Source of the DNA: Hyphomicrobiales bacterium
GTDB taxonomy: Bacteria > Pseudomonadota > Alphaproteobacteria > Rhizobiales > Xanthobacteraceae
Assembly (NCBI GenBank): GCA_013911975.1
Contig: JACESF010000002.1
Span: 62,001-126,000, forward strand
Length of the DNA stretch: 64,000 nt
Direction of reading: 5' to 3'
This document shows positions 6,675 to 14,501 of the stretch, one piece after another; positions within the stretch are counted from its first letter, which is position 1, and the number at the start of each line of letters is the position of its first letter. The position numbers were made by a program, and so were the translations under genes. The notes under the pieces were generated by a model that was not told where the DNA came from, did no database searches, and worked only from the letters and a program-made list of their open reading frames with translations.

Positions 6675-9600
6675 GCGGCTTCAACCTCTCCGCCTGGGCG
6701 CTGCGGCATCGGTCCCTGGTGGTGTATCTGATGCTGGTCGCCGCCGTGGCCGGCGTCCTCGCCTTCCGCGCGCTGGGGCGGGCGGAAGACCCCACCTTCG
6801 TCATCAAGACCATGGTGGTGCAGGCCAACTGGCCGGGCGCCACGCTGGAAGAGACCTTTAAGCAGGTGACGGAGCGCCTGGAGCGCAAACTCCAGGAGGT
6901 GCCGAAGCTCGATCGGTTGGAGAGCTTCACCCGCCCCGGCTCCACCACCATCTTCGTGAACCTGAAGGGCAGCGCCACCGCCGCCGAGGTGCCGGACATC
7001 TGGTACCACGTGCGCAAGAGCGTGGGCGACGTCCGCCATACCTTGCCCCAGGGCATTGTCGGCCCGTTCTTCAACGACGAGTTCGGCGACACGTTCGGCA
7101 TCATCTACGGCTTCACGTCGGACGGCTTCACCCAGCGCGAGCTGCGGGACACCGTGGAAGGCATCCGCTCCGAACTGCTGCGCGTGCCCGACGTCTCCAA
7201 GATCGAGATCCTGGGCGCGCAGGACGAGCGCATCTTCATCGAATTCTCCATCCGCGAACTGGCGAGCCTCGGCATCGACCGGGCGGCGGTGCTGTCGGCG
7301 CTGCAGGCCCAGAACATGGTGCTGCCCTCGGGCGAGATGCAGACGGGATCGGAGAACATCTCCATCCGCGTGTCCGGCGCCTTCAATTCGGAAGCGGACA
7401 TCGCCAACGTCAATTTCGTTTCCAACGGCCGCCTGATCCGGCTTGCCGACATCGCCACCATCCGGCGCGGCTATGCCGATCCGCCCCAGCCCATGTTCCG
7501 GGTGAACGGCCAGCCCGCCATCGGCCTCGCCATCGCCATGCGCGACGGCGGCGACATCCTGGCCATGGGCAAGAATGTCGAAAACGCCCTCCAGGCGCAG
7601 ATGGCCGACGTGCCGCTGGGCATCAACGCGGAACTGGTGGCCGACCAGGCCGTCACCGTGAACAGCGCCATCGCCGAGTTCATGGAGAGCCTCTGGCAGG
7701 CGGTGGCCATCATCCTCGTCGTGTCGTTCATCGCCCTCGGCGTGCGGGCCGGCGCCATCGTGGCGCTGGCCATTCCGCTCACGCTCGCTTTGGTGTTCGC
7801 CATCATGCAGATGGCGCACATCGACATGCAGCGCATCTCGCTCGGCGCGCTCATCATCGCCTTGGCGCTCATGGTGGACGACGCCATGACCACCACCGAC
7901 GCGACGCTCACCCGCCTCGCGGCGGGTGACGACAAGAACACCGCCGCCGCCTACGCCTTCAAGGCCTACGCGCCCGCCATGCTGGCGGGAACGCTGGTCA
8001 CGGTGGCGGGCTTCGTGCCGGTGGGCTTCGCGGCGAGTTCGGCGGGCGAATACACCTTCACCCTGTTCGCGGTGGTGGCCATCGCGCTGCTGGTGTCCTG
8101 GATCGTGGCTGTGCTGTTCGCGCCGCTCCTCCAGGTGCTGCTGCTCAAGGCGCCGGACCCGGCCAAGAAGCCGGACCCGAACGCCCCCCCGAAGGGCCTG
8201 CTGGCAGCCTATCGCAACATCCTCCTGCTCTGCCTGCGGCTGCGCTACGTGACGCTGGCGGTGACGCTGGGGCTGTTCGTGCTCTCGGTGCTCGCGCTGC
8301 CGCTCATCCCCCGGCAATTCTTCCCCTCGTCCGACCGGCCGGAACTGCTGGTGGACCTCGCCTTGCCGCAGAACGCCTCCATCTATGCCACCGAGAGCGT
8401 GGCGCAGGCGTTCGACAAGGTGCTGGCGGCGGACCCCGACGCGGAACGCTGGAGCACCTATGTGGGGCGCGGCGCCATCCGCTTCTACCTGCCGCTCGAC
8501 GTGCAGCTTCCCAACGACTTCTTCGCCCAGGCGGTGATCGTCGCGAAGGACGTGGCCGCCCGCGACCGGCTCCAGGCCAAGCTGACGAAGCTTCTGGCCA
8601 ACGACTTCCCGCAGCTCGTCACCCGCATCTCGCCGCTGGAGCTGGGCCCGCCCGTGGGCTGGCCGGTGCAATACCGGGTGTCGGGGCCGAACATCGAGAA
8701 GGTGCGCGACATCGCCTTCCAGCTCGCCGCCGTGGTGGCCTCCGCGCCGGGGACGGAGCAGGTCAATTACAACTGGATCGAGCCCGCCCGGCAGGTGCGC
8801 ATCCGCATCGACCAGGACGAGGCGCGCCTGCTCGGCCTCTCGACCCAGCAGATCGCGGGCGTGCTGAACACGGTGCTGACCGGCGCGCCGGTCACGCAGG
8901 TCCGCGACGACATCTACCTCGTGAACGTGGTGGCCCGCGCCACCGACGAGGAGCGCGTCTCCCTCGCCACGCTCGCCAGCCTCCAGGTGCCCCTGCCCAA
9001 CGGGCGAACCGTGCCGCTGCGCCAGTTCGCCACCTTCGAGTTCGGCCAGGACTATCCCGCCATCTGGCGGCGCGACCGCATTCCCACCCTCACCGTCCAG
9101 GCGGACGTGGAGCGCGGCATGCTGCCCGAGGGCGTGGTGGAGAGCCTGGAGCCGAAGATCGAGGCGCTGCGCAAGACCCTGCCGCCGGGCTATGCCATCG
9201 CGGTGGGCGGCACGGTGGAGGAGAGCGCGGCCTCGCTCGCCTCGGTGGTGGCCGTGGTGCCGGTCATGCTGCTCCTCATGCTCACCATCCTCATGGTGGA
9301 GCTGCGCAGCTTCCAGCGCACTCTCATCGTCGTGTCGGTGGCGCCCCTCGGCCTCATCGGCGTGGTGGCGGCGCTGCTGCTCTCGGGCCGTCCGCTGGGC
9401 TTCGTCGCCATTCTCGGCGTGCTGGCGCTGATCGGCATGATCACCAAGAATGCGGTCATCCTCATCAGCCAGATCGAGGCGGACCGCGCGGCCGGGAAAT
9501 CGGTGCTGGACGCGGCGGTGCAGGCCTCCTGCATGCGCTTCCGGCCCATCATGCTCACCGCCTTGTCCACGGTGCTGGGCATGATCCCCATCGCGCCCAC

Positions 9601-9868
9601 CGTGTTCTGGGGGCCCATGGCCTTCGCCATCATGGGCGGCCTGCTGGTGGGCACGCTGCTGACGCTGATCTTCCTTCCCACGCTCTACGTGGCCTGGTTC
9701 AGCCGGACCGAGCGCAGCGGCGCCCCGCGCCCCGCGCCGGGCGCCAAGCCCGACGCCCCCCGGCCGGGCGGTCCTGCGGCCGGAGGCACCAAGGCCGCAA
9801 TCGGCAAGGCCGGCAGTGGCAAGGCCCGGGGCGGCAAGCCCGGCGGCGCGAAGCCCGCCGGGGCCTGA
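6671..9868 (+). CDS. RND efflux permease (AcrB/HAE-1-like)
   Basis: A 1065-residue inner-membrane permease with the RND plan: TM1 near residues 12-30, a large periplasmic loop, TM2-6 (about 335-475), TM7 near 530, a second periplasmic loop and TM8-12 (about 855-1015). The proton-relay Asp pair appears in TM4 (LALMVDDAMTTTD). GTG start overlapping the adaptor stop. The final ~55 residues are a Pro/Gly/Lys/Ala-rich cytoplasmic tail (repeats such as GKARGGKPGGAKP), unusual in length for the family. The substrate cannot be told. Confidence 0.95.
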   Translation: MSGFNLSAWALRHRSLVVYLMLVAAVAGVLAFRALGRAEDPTFVIKTMVVQANWPGATLEETFKQVTERLERKLQEVPKLDRLESFTRPGSTTIFVNLKGSATAAEVPDIWYHVRKSVGDVRHTLPQGIVGPFFNDEFGDTFGIIYGFTSDGFTQRELRDTVEGIRSELLRVPDVSKIEILGAQDERIFIEFSIRELASLGIDRAAVLSALQAQNMVLPSGEMQTGSENISIRVSGAFNSEADIANVNFVSNGRLIRLADIATIRRGYADPPQPMFRVNGQPAIGLAIAMRDGGDILAMGKNVENALQAQMADVPLGINAELVADQAVTVNSAIAEFMESLWQAVAIILVVSFIALGVRAGAIVALAIPLTLALVFAIMQMAHIDMQRISLGALIIALALMVDDAMTTTDATLTRLAAGDDKNTAAAYAFKAYAPAMLAGTLVTVAGFVPVGFAASSAGEYTFTLFAVVAIALLVSWIVAVLFAPLLQVLLLKAPDPAKKPDPNAPPKGLLAAYRNILLLCLRLRYVTLAVTLGLFVLSVLALPLIPRQFFPSSDRPELLVDLALPQNASIYATESVAQAFDKVLAADPDAERWSTYVGRGAIRFYLPLDVQLPNDFFAQAVIVAKDVAARDRLQAKLTKLLANDFPQLVTRISPLELGPPVGWPVQYRVSGPNIEKVRDIAFQLAAVVASAPGTEQVNYNWIEPARQVRIRIDQDEARLLGLSTQQIAGVLNTVLTGAPVTQVRDDIYLVNVVARATDEERVSLATLASLQVPLPNGRTVPLRQFATFEFGQDYPAIWRRDRIPTLTVQADVERGMLPEGVVESLEPKIEALRKTLPPGYAIAVGGTVEESAASLASVVAVVPVMLLLMLTILMVELRSFQRTLIVVSVAPLGLIGVVAALLLSGRPLGFVAILGVLALIGMITKNAVILISQIEADRAAGKSVLDAAVQASCMRFRPIMLTALSTVLGMIPIAPTVFWGPMAFAIMGGLLVGTLLTLIFLPTLYVAWFSRTERSGAPRPAPGAKPDAPRPGGPAAGGTKAAIGKAGSGKARGGKPGGAKPAGA

Positions 9869-9882
9869 CGGCCCCTGGGCAC

Positions 9883-9903
9883 GGCCGGGCGAAGCGCCCG
9901 GCC
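9883..9903. terminator. Stem-loop after the RND permease
   Basis: GGCCGGGCG (9883-9891) and CGCCCGGCC (9895-9903) form a perfect 9-bp stem with loop AAG. No T-run follows, so it may mark an attenuator or mRNA 3'-end structure rather than a complete intrinsic terminator. Confidence 0.4.
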
Positions 9904-10012
9904 CAAGAACGTGAACCGGGCGAGACGAGAGCCGGGCACGAGGAAAACGGGGAACGCACCTGGCACTTTCAACGGGCCGCCGCGGCGGCGCCACTGACCG
10001 GAGACGCGCGGC

Positions 10013-11032
10013 ATGGAACGTTCTCCCCTGCTGATCGACCTCGCCCTGCAGGGCGGCGGGTCCCACGGGGCCTTCACCTGGGGCGTGCTCGACCGGCTGC
10101 TCCAGGAGCGCTGGCTGAAGATCGACGGCATCTCCGGCACCTCGGCGGGCGCGATGAACGCGGCCGTGCTGGCGGACGGCTATGCCGCCGGCGGGGCCGA
10201 GGGCGCGCGCGCCGCGCTCGACCGCTATTGGAAGGCGGTGTCCGACGCGGCCCGGTACAGCCCGTTCCAGCGCAGCCCCATCGACAAGCTCACCGGCCGC
10301 TGGACCATGGACACCTCGCCGCTCTTCATCGGCATGGACCTCATGTCCCGGCTGTTCTCGCCCTACGACATGAACCCGGGCAACTTCAATCCGCTCAAGG
10401 GCATCCTTGAGCAGCATATCGATTTCGACCGCCTGAGGACCTCGCCGATCCGCCTCTTCATCACCGCCACCAACGTGCATACCGGGCGCGGGCGGGTGTT
10501 CCGCAATCCCGAGATCACCGCGGACGTGCTGCTGGCCTCGGCCTGCCTGCCCACCCTGTTCCAGGCCATCGAGATCGACGGCGAGCCCTATTGGGACGGC
10601 GGCTATTCCGGCAATCCCACCATGACGCCCCTGGTGCGCGAGCTGGACTCCGACGACACCATCCTCATTCCCATCAACCCGGTGCAGCGGCCCGGCACGC
10701 CGAAATCCGCCGCCGAGATCATGAACCGCCTCAACGAGGTGTCGTTCAACGCGGTCCTGCTGAAGGAATTGCGGATGATCGCCATGCTGCGCAAGGTGGC
10801 CGACCCCGGCAACACCGAGGGCGCGCAATGGGCAAAGATGCGCATCCACATGGTGCCCAACCCGCTCATGGCGAGCCTCGGCTATTCCTCCAAGCTCAAC
10901 GCGGAATGGGACTTCCTCTCCATGCTGAAGGCCGAGGGGCGCAAGTCCGCCGAGGCGTTCCTGGCGAAGGACGCCGACAAGCTCGGGCGCGAATCCTCCA
11001 TCGACCTCGACCAGCTTCTGGAAGGCGTGTGA
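10013..11032 (+). CDS. Patatin-like phospholipase/esterase
   Basis: A 339-residue cytoplasmic protein with a patatin fold: oxyanion-hole LALQGGGSHGAFTWGVL (about residues 10-26), nucleophile elbow GTSAG (about 42-46), and catalytic Asp in DGGYSGNP (about 196-203). No signal peptide. ATG 10013 has CCGGAGACGCGC upstream. It ends three bases before the GntP permease start, so the two are almost certainly co-transcribed. Patatin-like proteins beside GntP-type carriers are known near hydroxybutyrate dehydrogenase genes in other proteobacteria. That dehydrogenase is absent here, so a role in (poly)hydroxybutyrate use is inference only. Confidence 0.9.
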   Translation: MERSPLLIDLALQGGGSHGAFTWGVLDRLLQERWLKIDGISGTSAGAMNAAVLADGYAAGGAEGARAALDRYWKAVSDAARYSPFQRSPIDKLTGRWTMDTSPLFIGMDLMSRLFSPYDMNPGNFNPLKGILEQHIDFDRLRTSPIRLFITATNVHTGRGRVFRNPEITADVLLASACLPTLFQAIEIDGEPYWDGGYSGNPTMTPLVRELDSDDTILIPINPVQRPGTPKSAAEIMNRLNEVSFNAVLLKELRMIAMLRKVADPGNTEGAQWAKMRIHMVPNPLMASLGYSSKLNAEWDFLSMLKAEGRKSAEAFLAKDADKLGRESSIDLDQLLEGV

Positions 11033-11035
11033 GCC

Positions 11036-12499
11036 ATGGGCCTCATCGGCATCCTCGCGGGGCTCTCGCTCCTCATCTATCTCGCCTTCCGGGGATCGAG
11101 CATCCTCATCCTGGCGCCCATCGCGGGCCTCGTGGCGGCACTGTTCTCCGGCGAGCCGCTGCTGGCGAGCTGGACCCAGACCTTCATGCGCAACGCGGCG
11201 GACTTCGTCGCGCAATTCTTCCCGCTGTTCCTGCTGGGCGCCGTGTTCGGCAAGCTCATGGAGGATTCCGGCTCGGTGAGCGCCATCGCCGATGAGATGA
11301 CGCGGCGCCTCGGCACGCAGCGCGCCATCCTCGCCGTGGTGCTGGCGGGCGCCATCGTCACCTATGGCGGCGTCAGCCTGTTCGTCGCCTTCTTCGTCAT
11401 CGCGCCCATGGGCATCGCCCTGTTCCGCTCGGCGGGGGTGCCGCGCCGCCTCATGCCCGCGGCCATCGCGCTCGGCACCTCCACCTTCACCATGTCGGCC
11501 ATGCCCGGCACGCCATCCATCCAGAACGCCATCCCCATGCCGTTCTTCGGCACCACGCCGTTCGCGGCGCCCGGGCTCGGCATCATCGCCTCCGCCATCA
11601 TGCTGGGCTTCGGCATGTGGTGGCTGAAGCGCCGCGAAGCCGCTGCACGCGCCAGCGGCGAGGGCTTCGGCGGCGACGACAGTGCGCCCGACGCCTCCGC
11701 CGAGGCCGCCACCCACGACCCCATCGTGCGCGAGCGCACCACCACGGCCCATGCGTTCGACCCGGCCGAGATCCATCACAGCGACGAGGCCAAGAAGCGC
11801 CCGACGCCGTTCCTGGCCTTCCTGCCGATCATCGTCGTGATCGTGGTGAACCTGCTCATGTCCTTCGTGGTGCTGCCGCGCATGGACACGGGGTTCCTGG
11901 CCTTGCCCCAGTGGGGCGGCACCAGCATCTCGGCGGTGGGTGGCGTGTGGTCGGTGATGGTGGCGCTCATCGCCGCCATCCTCACCGTCGTCGCCATCAA
12001 TTTCCGCAGCGTGCCGGTCCTGCGCGCCACCATGACTGCGGGCGCCAACGCCTCGGTCCTGCCCATCCTGTCGGTGGCGAGCCTGGTCGGCTTCGGCGCC
12101 ATCGTCGCCGCCCTGCCCGCCTTCGCGGACGTGCGGGACTGGGTGCTGAACATCGGCGGCGGCCCCCTGGTCTCGCTGGCGGTGGCCACCAACATCCTGG
12201 CGGCGCTCACGGGCTCGGCCTCGGGCGGCCTCACCATCGCGCTGGATTCGCTCGGCCCCACCTTCATGCGCATCGCCGGCGAGACCGGCCTCGACCCCGC
12301 GCTCATGCACCGCGTCGCGGTGATCGGCTCGGGCACGCTGGACAGCCTGCCCCATAACGGCGCCGTGGTGACGCTGCTCTCCGTGTGCGGCGTGACGCAC
12401 AAGGAAGGCTATCTCGACATCGTCATGGCGGCGGTGGTGGGGGCGCTCATCGCGCTCGCGGCCATCATCGTGCTGGGCACGCTGGTGGGCAGCTTCTGA
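11036..12499 (+). CDS. GntP-family permease
   Basis: A 487-residue carrier with about 12-14 membrane segments and the GntP features YGGVSLFVAFFVIAPMGIALF (near 110-130) and GSASGGLTIALDSLGPTF (near 395-412). A hydrophilic loop of about 55 residues (near 205-260, rich in Asp/Glu/Ala) divides the halves. The family takes up gluconate, other sugar acids or D-3-hydroxybutyrate. It is downstream of and three bases from a patatin gene, and 11 bases upstream of a UPF0114 gene. The exact substrate is not fixed by sequence. Confidence 0.9.
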   Translation: MGLIGILAGLSLLIYLAFRGSSILILAPIAGLVAALFSGEPLLASWTQTFMRNAADFVAQFFPLFLLGAVFGKLMEDSGSVSAIADEMTRRLGTQRAILAVVLAGAIVTYGGVSLFVAFFVIAPMGIALFRSAGVPRRLMPAAIALGTSTFTMSAMPGTPSIQNAIPMPFFGTTPFAAPGLGIIASAIMLGFGMWWLKRREAAARASGEGFGGDDSAPDASAEAATHDPIVRERTTTAHAFDPAEIHHSDEAKKRPTPFLAFLPIIVVIVVNLLMSFVVLPRMDTGFLALPQWGGTSISAVGGVWSVMVALIAAILTVVAINFRSVPVLRATMTAGANASVLPILSVASLVGFGAIVAALPAFADVRDWVLNIGGGPLVSLAVATNILAALTGSASGGLTIALDSLGPTFMRIAGETGLDPALMHRVAVIGSGTLDSLPHNGAVVTLLSVCGVTHKEGYLDIVMAAVVGALIALAAIIVLGTLVGSF

Positions 12500-12510
12500 G
12501 GGAGACGGGG

Positions 12511-13014
12511 ATGCGCGAGTGGATCATCCGCCTCGTCGTGCTGAGCCGGTGGGCCATGGCCCCCCTGTTCGTGGGGCTGCTGGCGGGGCTCATCCTGCTG
12601 GTGGTGGCGTTCTTCCGCGAATTGTGGGGCTTCGCCATTCACCTGCCCTCCCTCACCGAGACGCAGGTCATCATGGGCCTTCTGACCCTGATCGACCTCG
12701 CCTTGGTGGGCGGGCTCATCGTGGTGGTGATCTCGTCGGGCTACGAGAATTTCGTCGAGAAGATCGACCGGGCCGATGCCCCCGCCTCGCCCGAATGGAT
12801 GACCCGCATCAGCTTCTCGGGCCTGAAGCTGAAGCTGTTCGCCTCGCTCATGGCCATCTGCGGCATCACGCTCCTGAAGGCGCTGATGCGCCTGGAAACC
12901 GACGTGAGCGAAACGCAGGTGAAATGGCTCGTGGTGGCGAACATCATCTTCGTCGCCGCCTATGGCGTGCTCGCCCTCACCGACCGGTTCGTGCAGGGCA
13001 CCAGCCGGGATTGA
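12511..13014 (+). CDS. UPF0114/YqhA-family (TIGR00645) inner-membrane protein
   Basis: A 167-residue protein with four predicted membrane segments (about 8-35, 50-75, 105-125, 140-160). The family pattern SRWAMAPLFVGL near the N-terminus and GGLIVVVISSGYENFVEKID in the middle identify it. ATG 12511 is preceded by GGGAGACGGGG, eleven bases after the GntP stop, so it is the last gene of the patatin-gntP unit. Function of the family is unknown. The gene is convergent with the protease gene, with nine bases between stops. Confidence 0.88.
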   Translation: MREWIIRLVVLSRWAMAPLFVGLLAGLILLVVAFFRELWGFAIHLPSLTETQVIMGLLTLIDLALVGGLIVVVISSGYENFVEKIDRADAPASPEWMTRISFSGLKLKLFASLMAICGITLLKALMRLETDVSETQVKWLVVANIIFVAAYGVLALTDRFVQGTSRD

Positions 13015-13023
13015 AACGCCGCC

Positions 13024-14286
13024 TCACTTGGGCGTGCACTTCACCTGGATCGTATAGGCCCGCCCGTCGCGGGCGATGTTGACGGCCGGCTGCGCCTCGG
13101 CGCTCTCCACTTCCAGCACGTCCACGGAATTGGCCCGCAGGAAGCTCGCCGCCAGATCGGACTTGATGCCGAAATTCACGTTCTGCGGGAAGGCGCCGCC
13201 GGACTTGATGGCGGCCACCTCGCTGAGCTTGGCCTGGGTGACGCCCACCAGCAGGCCCGCCGAATCCACGATCGGCCCGCCCGAATTGCCCGCCTGGATG
13301 GGGGCCGTGAGCTGGAGCGAGCGCGTGTCGTTGCCCGGCCCCGCCAGCGAGGACACGATGCCGCTGGTGAAGTTCAGGCCGTTGTCGAGTTGCCCCGCCA
13401 GGGGGAAGCCCATGACGAACAGCGTCTCGCCCAATTGCAGATGCTTGCGCCGGAACTTCGCGGGCGTGGTGGCGGCGGGGGTCGTCACCTTCAGGAGAGC
13501 GAGGTCGTTGGCGGTGTCGGTCGCGACGATGCGCGCGGCGCCGTAGCCCGAGATCACCGCGTCCGAGCAGCCCTCGATCACATGGGCATTGGTGAGCGCC
13601 ACGCCGTCCGCCGTCACGAAGAAGCCGCTGCCGGTGGAGACATCGCCCGAGGAGCCCCCGTCCGGCTTGCCCCCGTCCGACTTGCCCCCGTCCGACTTGC
13701 CACCCTTGCCGGTATCCTTACCACCGTCCGACTTGCCCGCGTCCGCCTGCCCCTTGCCGCGCTTGCCGCCGCCGGAATCGGCGGTGACGTTCTGGTAGCG
13801 GTCCGCGCAGTCCAGCAGCGCGGCGAGCATGGCGGCGGTGCCGTCCAGCCGGAAGCCGGCGGTGCGGCCGGAGACGAACACCCGCAGCAGCTTGCCCTGG
13901 CGGAATTCGGTGAACAGGTCCACGTCGTCCGGCAGCGGGATCAGCAGGAAATCGGTGTCTTCCGCCGTGGCGGTGGCGCGCCGGGTCTTGCCGTTGTCCA
14001 CCTGGTAGCGCACGTCCACCCGCTGGCCCTTCTTGAAGGTCACGGGCGCATCGAACACCGCCATGTTCCAGGAGAAGTCGGCGCCGATCTGGAAGGCCAG
14101 CACCATGCCGCTCTCATATTCGGCGGAAGCGACGCAATTGCTGAAGGCGCCGGTGTCGTCGTCCGTATAGACGTGCACATCCCAGCCGCGCACGTCGAAC
14201 GACTTGATCTGCCGCGCGAGCGCCGGGCCCGCCGCCAGCAGCGACCATGCGGCGAGCACCAGCGCGAAAAACCGCACGCCCTTCAT
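13024..14286 (-). CDS. Secreted trypsin-like serine protease with Gly/Lys/Asp repeat linker
   Basis: About 420 residues with an N-terminal Sec signal (FFALVLAAWSLLAAGPALA). An N-terminal domain (about 27-165) of unrecognised type carries two Cys. A hydrophilic linker (about 170-215) is built from repeats of KSDGGK. The C-terminal S1C-type protease domain has His in LTNAHVIEGC, Asp in ANDLALLKV and Ser in QAGNSGGP. No PDZ domain follows, unlike DegP. A GTG directly precedes the ATG in frame and could also start translation. Periplasmic or surface proteolysis is expected. The N-terminal domain may choose the target. Confidence 0.85.
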   Translation of the reverse strand: MKGVRFFALVLAAWSLLAAGPALARQIKSFDVRGWDVHVYTDDDTGAFSNCVASAEYESGMVLAFQIGADFSWNMAVFDAPVTFKKGQRVDVRYQVDNGKTRRATATAEDTDFLLIPLPDDVDLFTEFRQGKLLRVFVSGRTAGFRLDGTAAMLAALLDCADRYQNVTADSGGGKRGKGQADAGKSDGGKDTGKGGKSDGGKSDGGKPDGGSSGDVSTGSGFFVTADGVALTNAHVIEGCSDAVISGYGAARIVATDTANDLALLKVTTPAATTPAKFRRKHLQLGETLFVMGFPLAGQLDNGLNFTSGIVSSLAGPGNDTRSLQLTAPIQAGNSGGPIVDSAGLLVGVTQAKLSEVAAIKSGGAFPQNVNFGIKSDLAASFLRANSVDVLEVESAEAQPAVNIARDGRAYTIQVKCTPK

Positions 14287-14464
14287 CACAACCCGCCCCT
14301 TCGCCGTCCGCCCCGGCCGCTCACCCCGGCCATCCCGTTCAGGATAGCGGCGAAGGCCGGGTCCGCATAGAGCGCCTTCCGGCGGAGGCGCCGCGCCGGC
14401 GCCCGGTGGAGTTGTTTGTTCTCAATGGCTTATCCCGACACCTCGGAAGCTGCGTCGGTTTGAG

Positions 14465-14492
14465 CCCTCGCCCCCTGCGACGGGGGCGAGGG
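14465..14492 (-). terminator. Stem-loop downstream of the four-barrel outer-membrane gene
   Basis: CCCTCGCCCCC (14465-14475) and GGGGGCGAGGG (14482-14492) form a perfect 11-bp stem with a 6-base loop, ten bases past the stop at 14502. No T-run follows on the minus strand, so termination would need Rho or another factor. Confidence 0.5.
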
Positions 14493-14501
14493 TTCGCCGG
14501 C

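Noticed and set aside
6554..12400. Very long open frame on the minus strand (about 1950 codons)
   Set aside because: It lies antisense to the RND, patatin and GntP genes, is His/Gly/Arg/Asp-rich and has no family features. It is a by-product of high third-position GC. The same holds for the 1110-codon frame opposite the outer-membrane gene (14247-17579).
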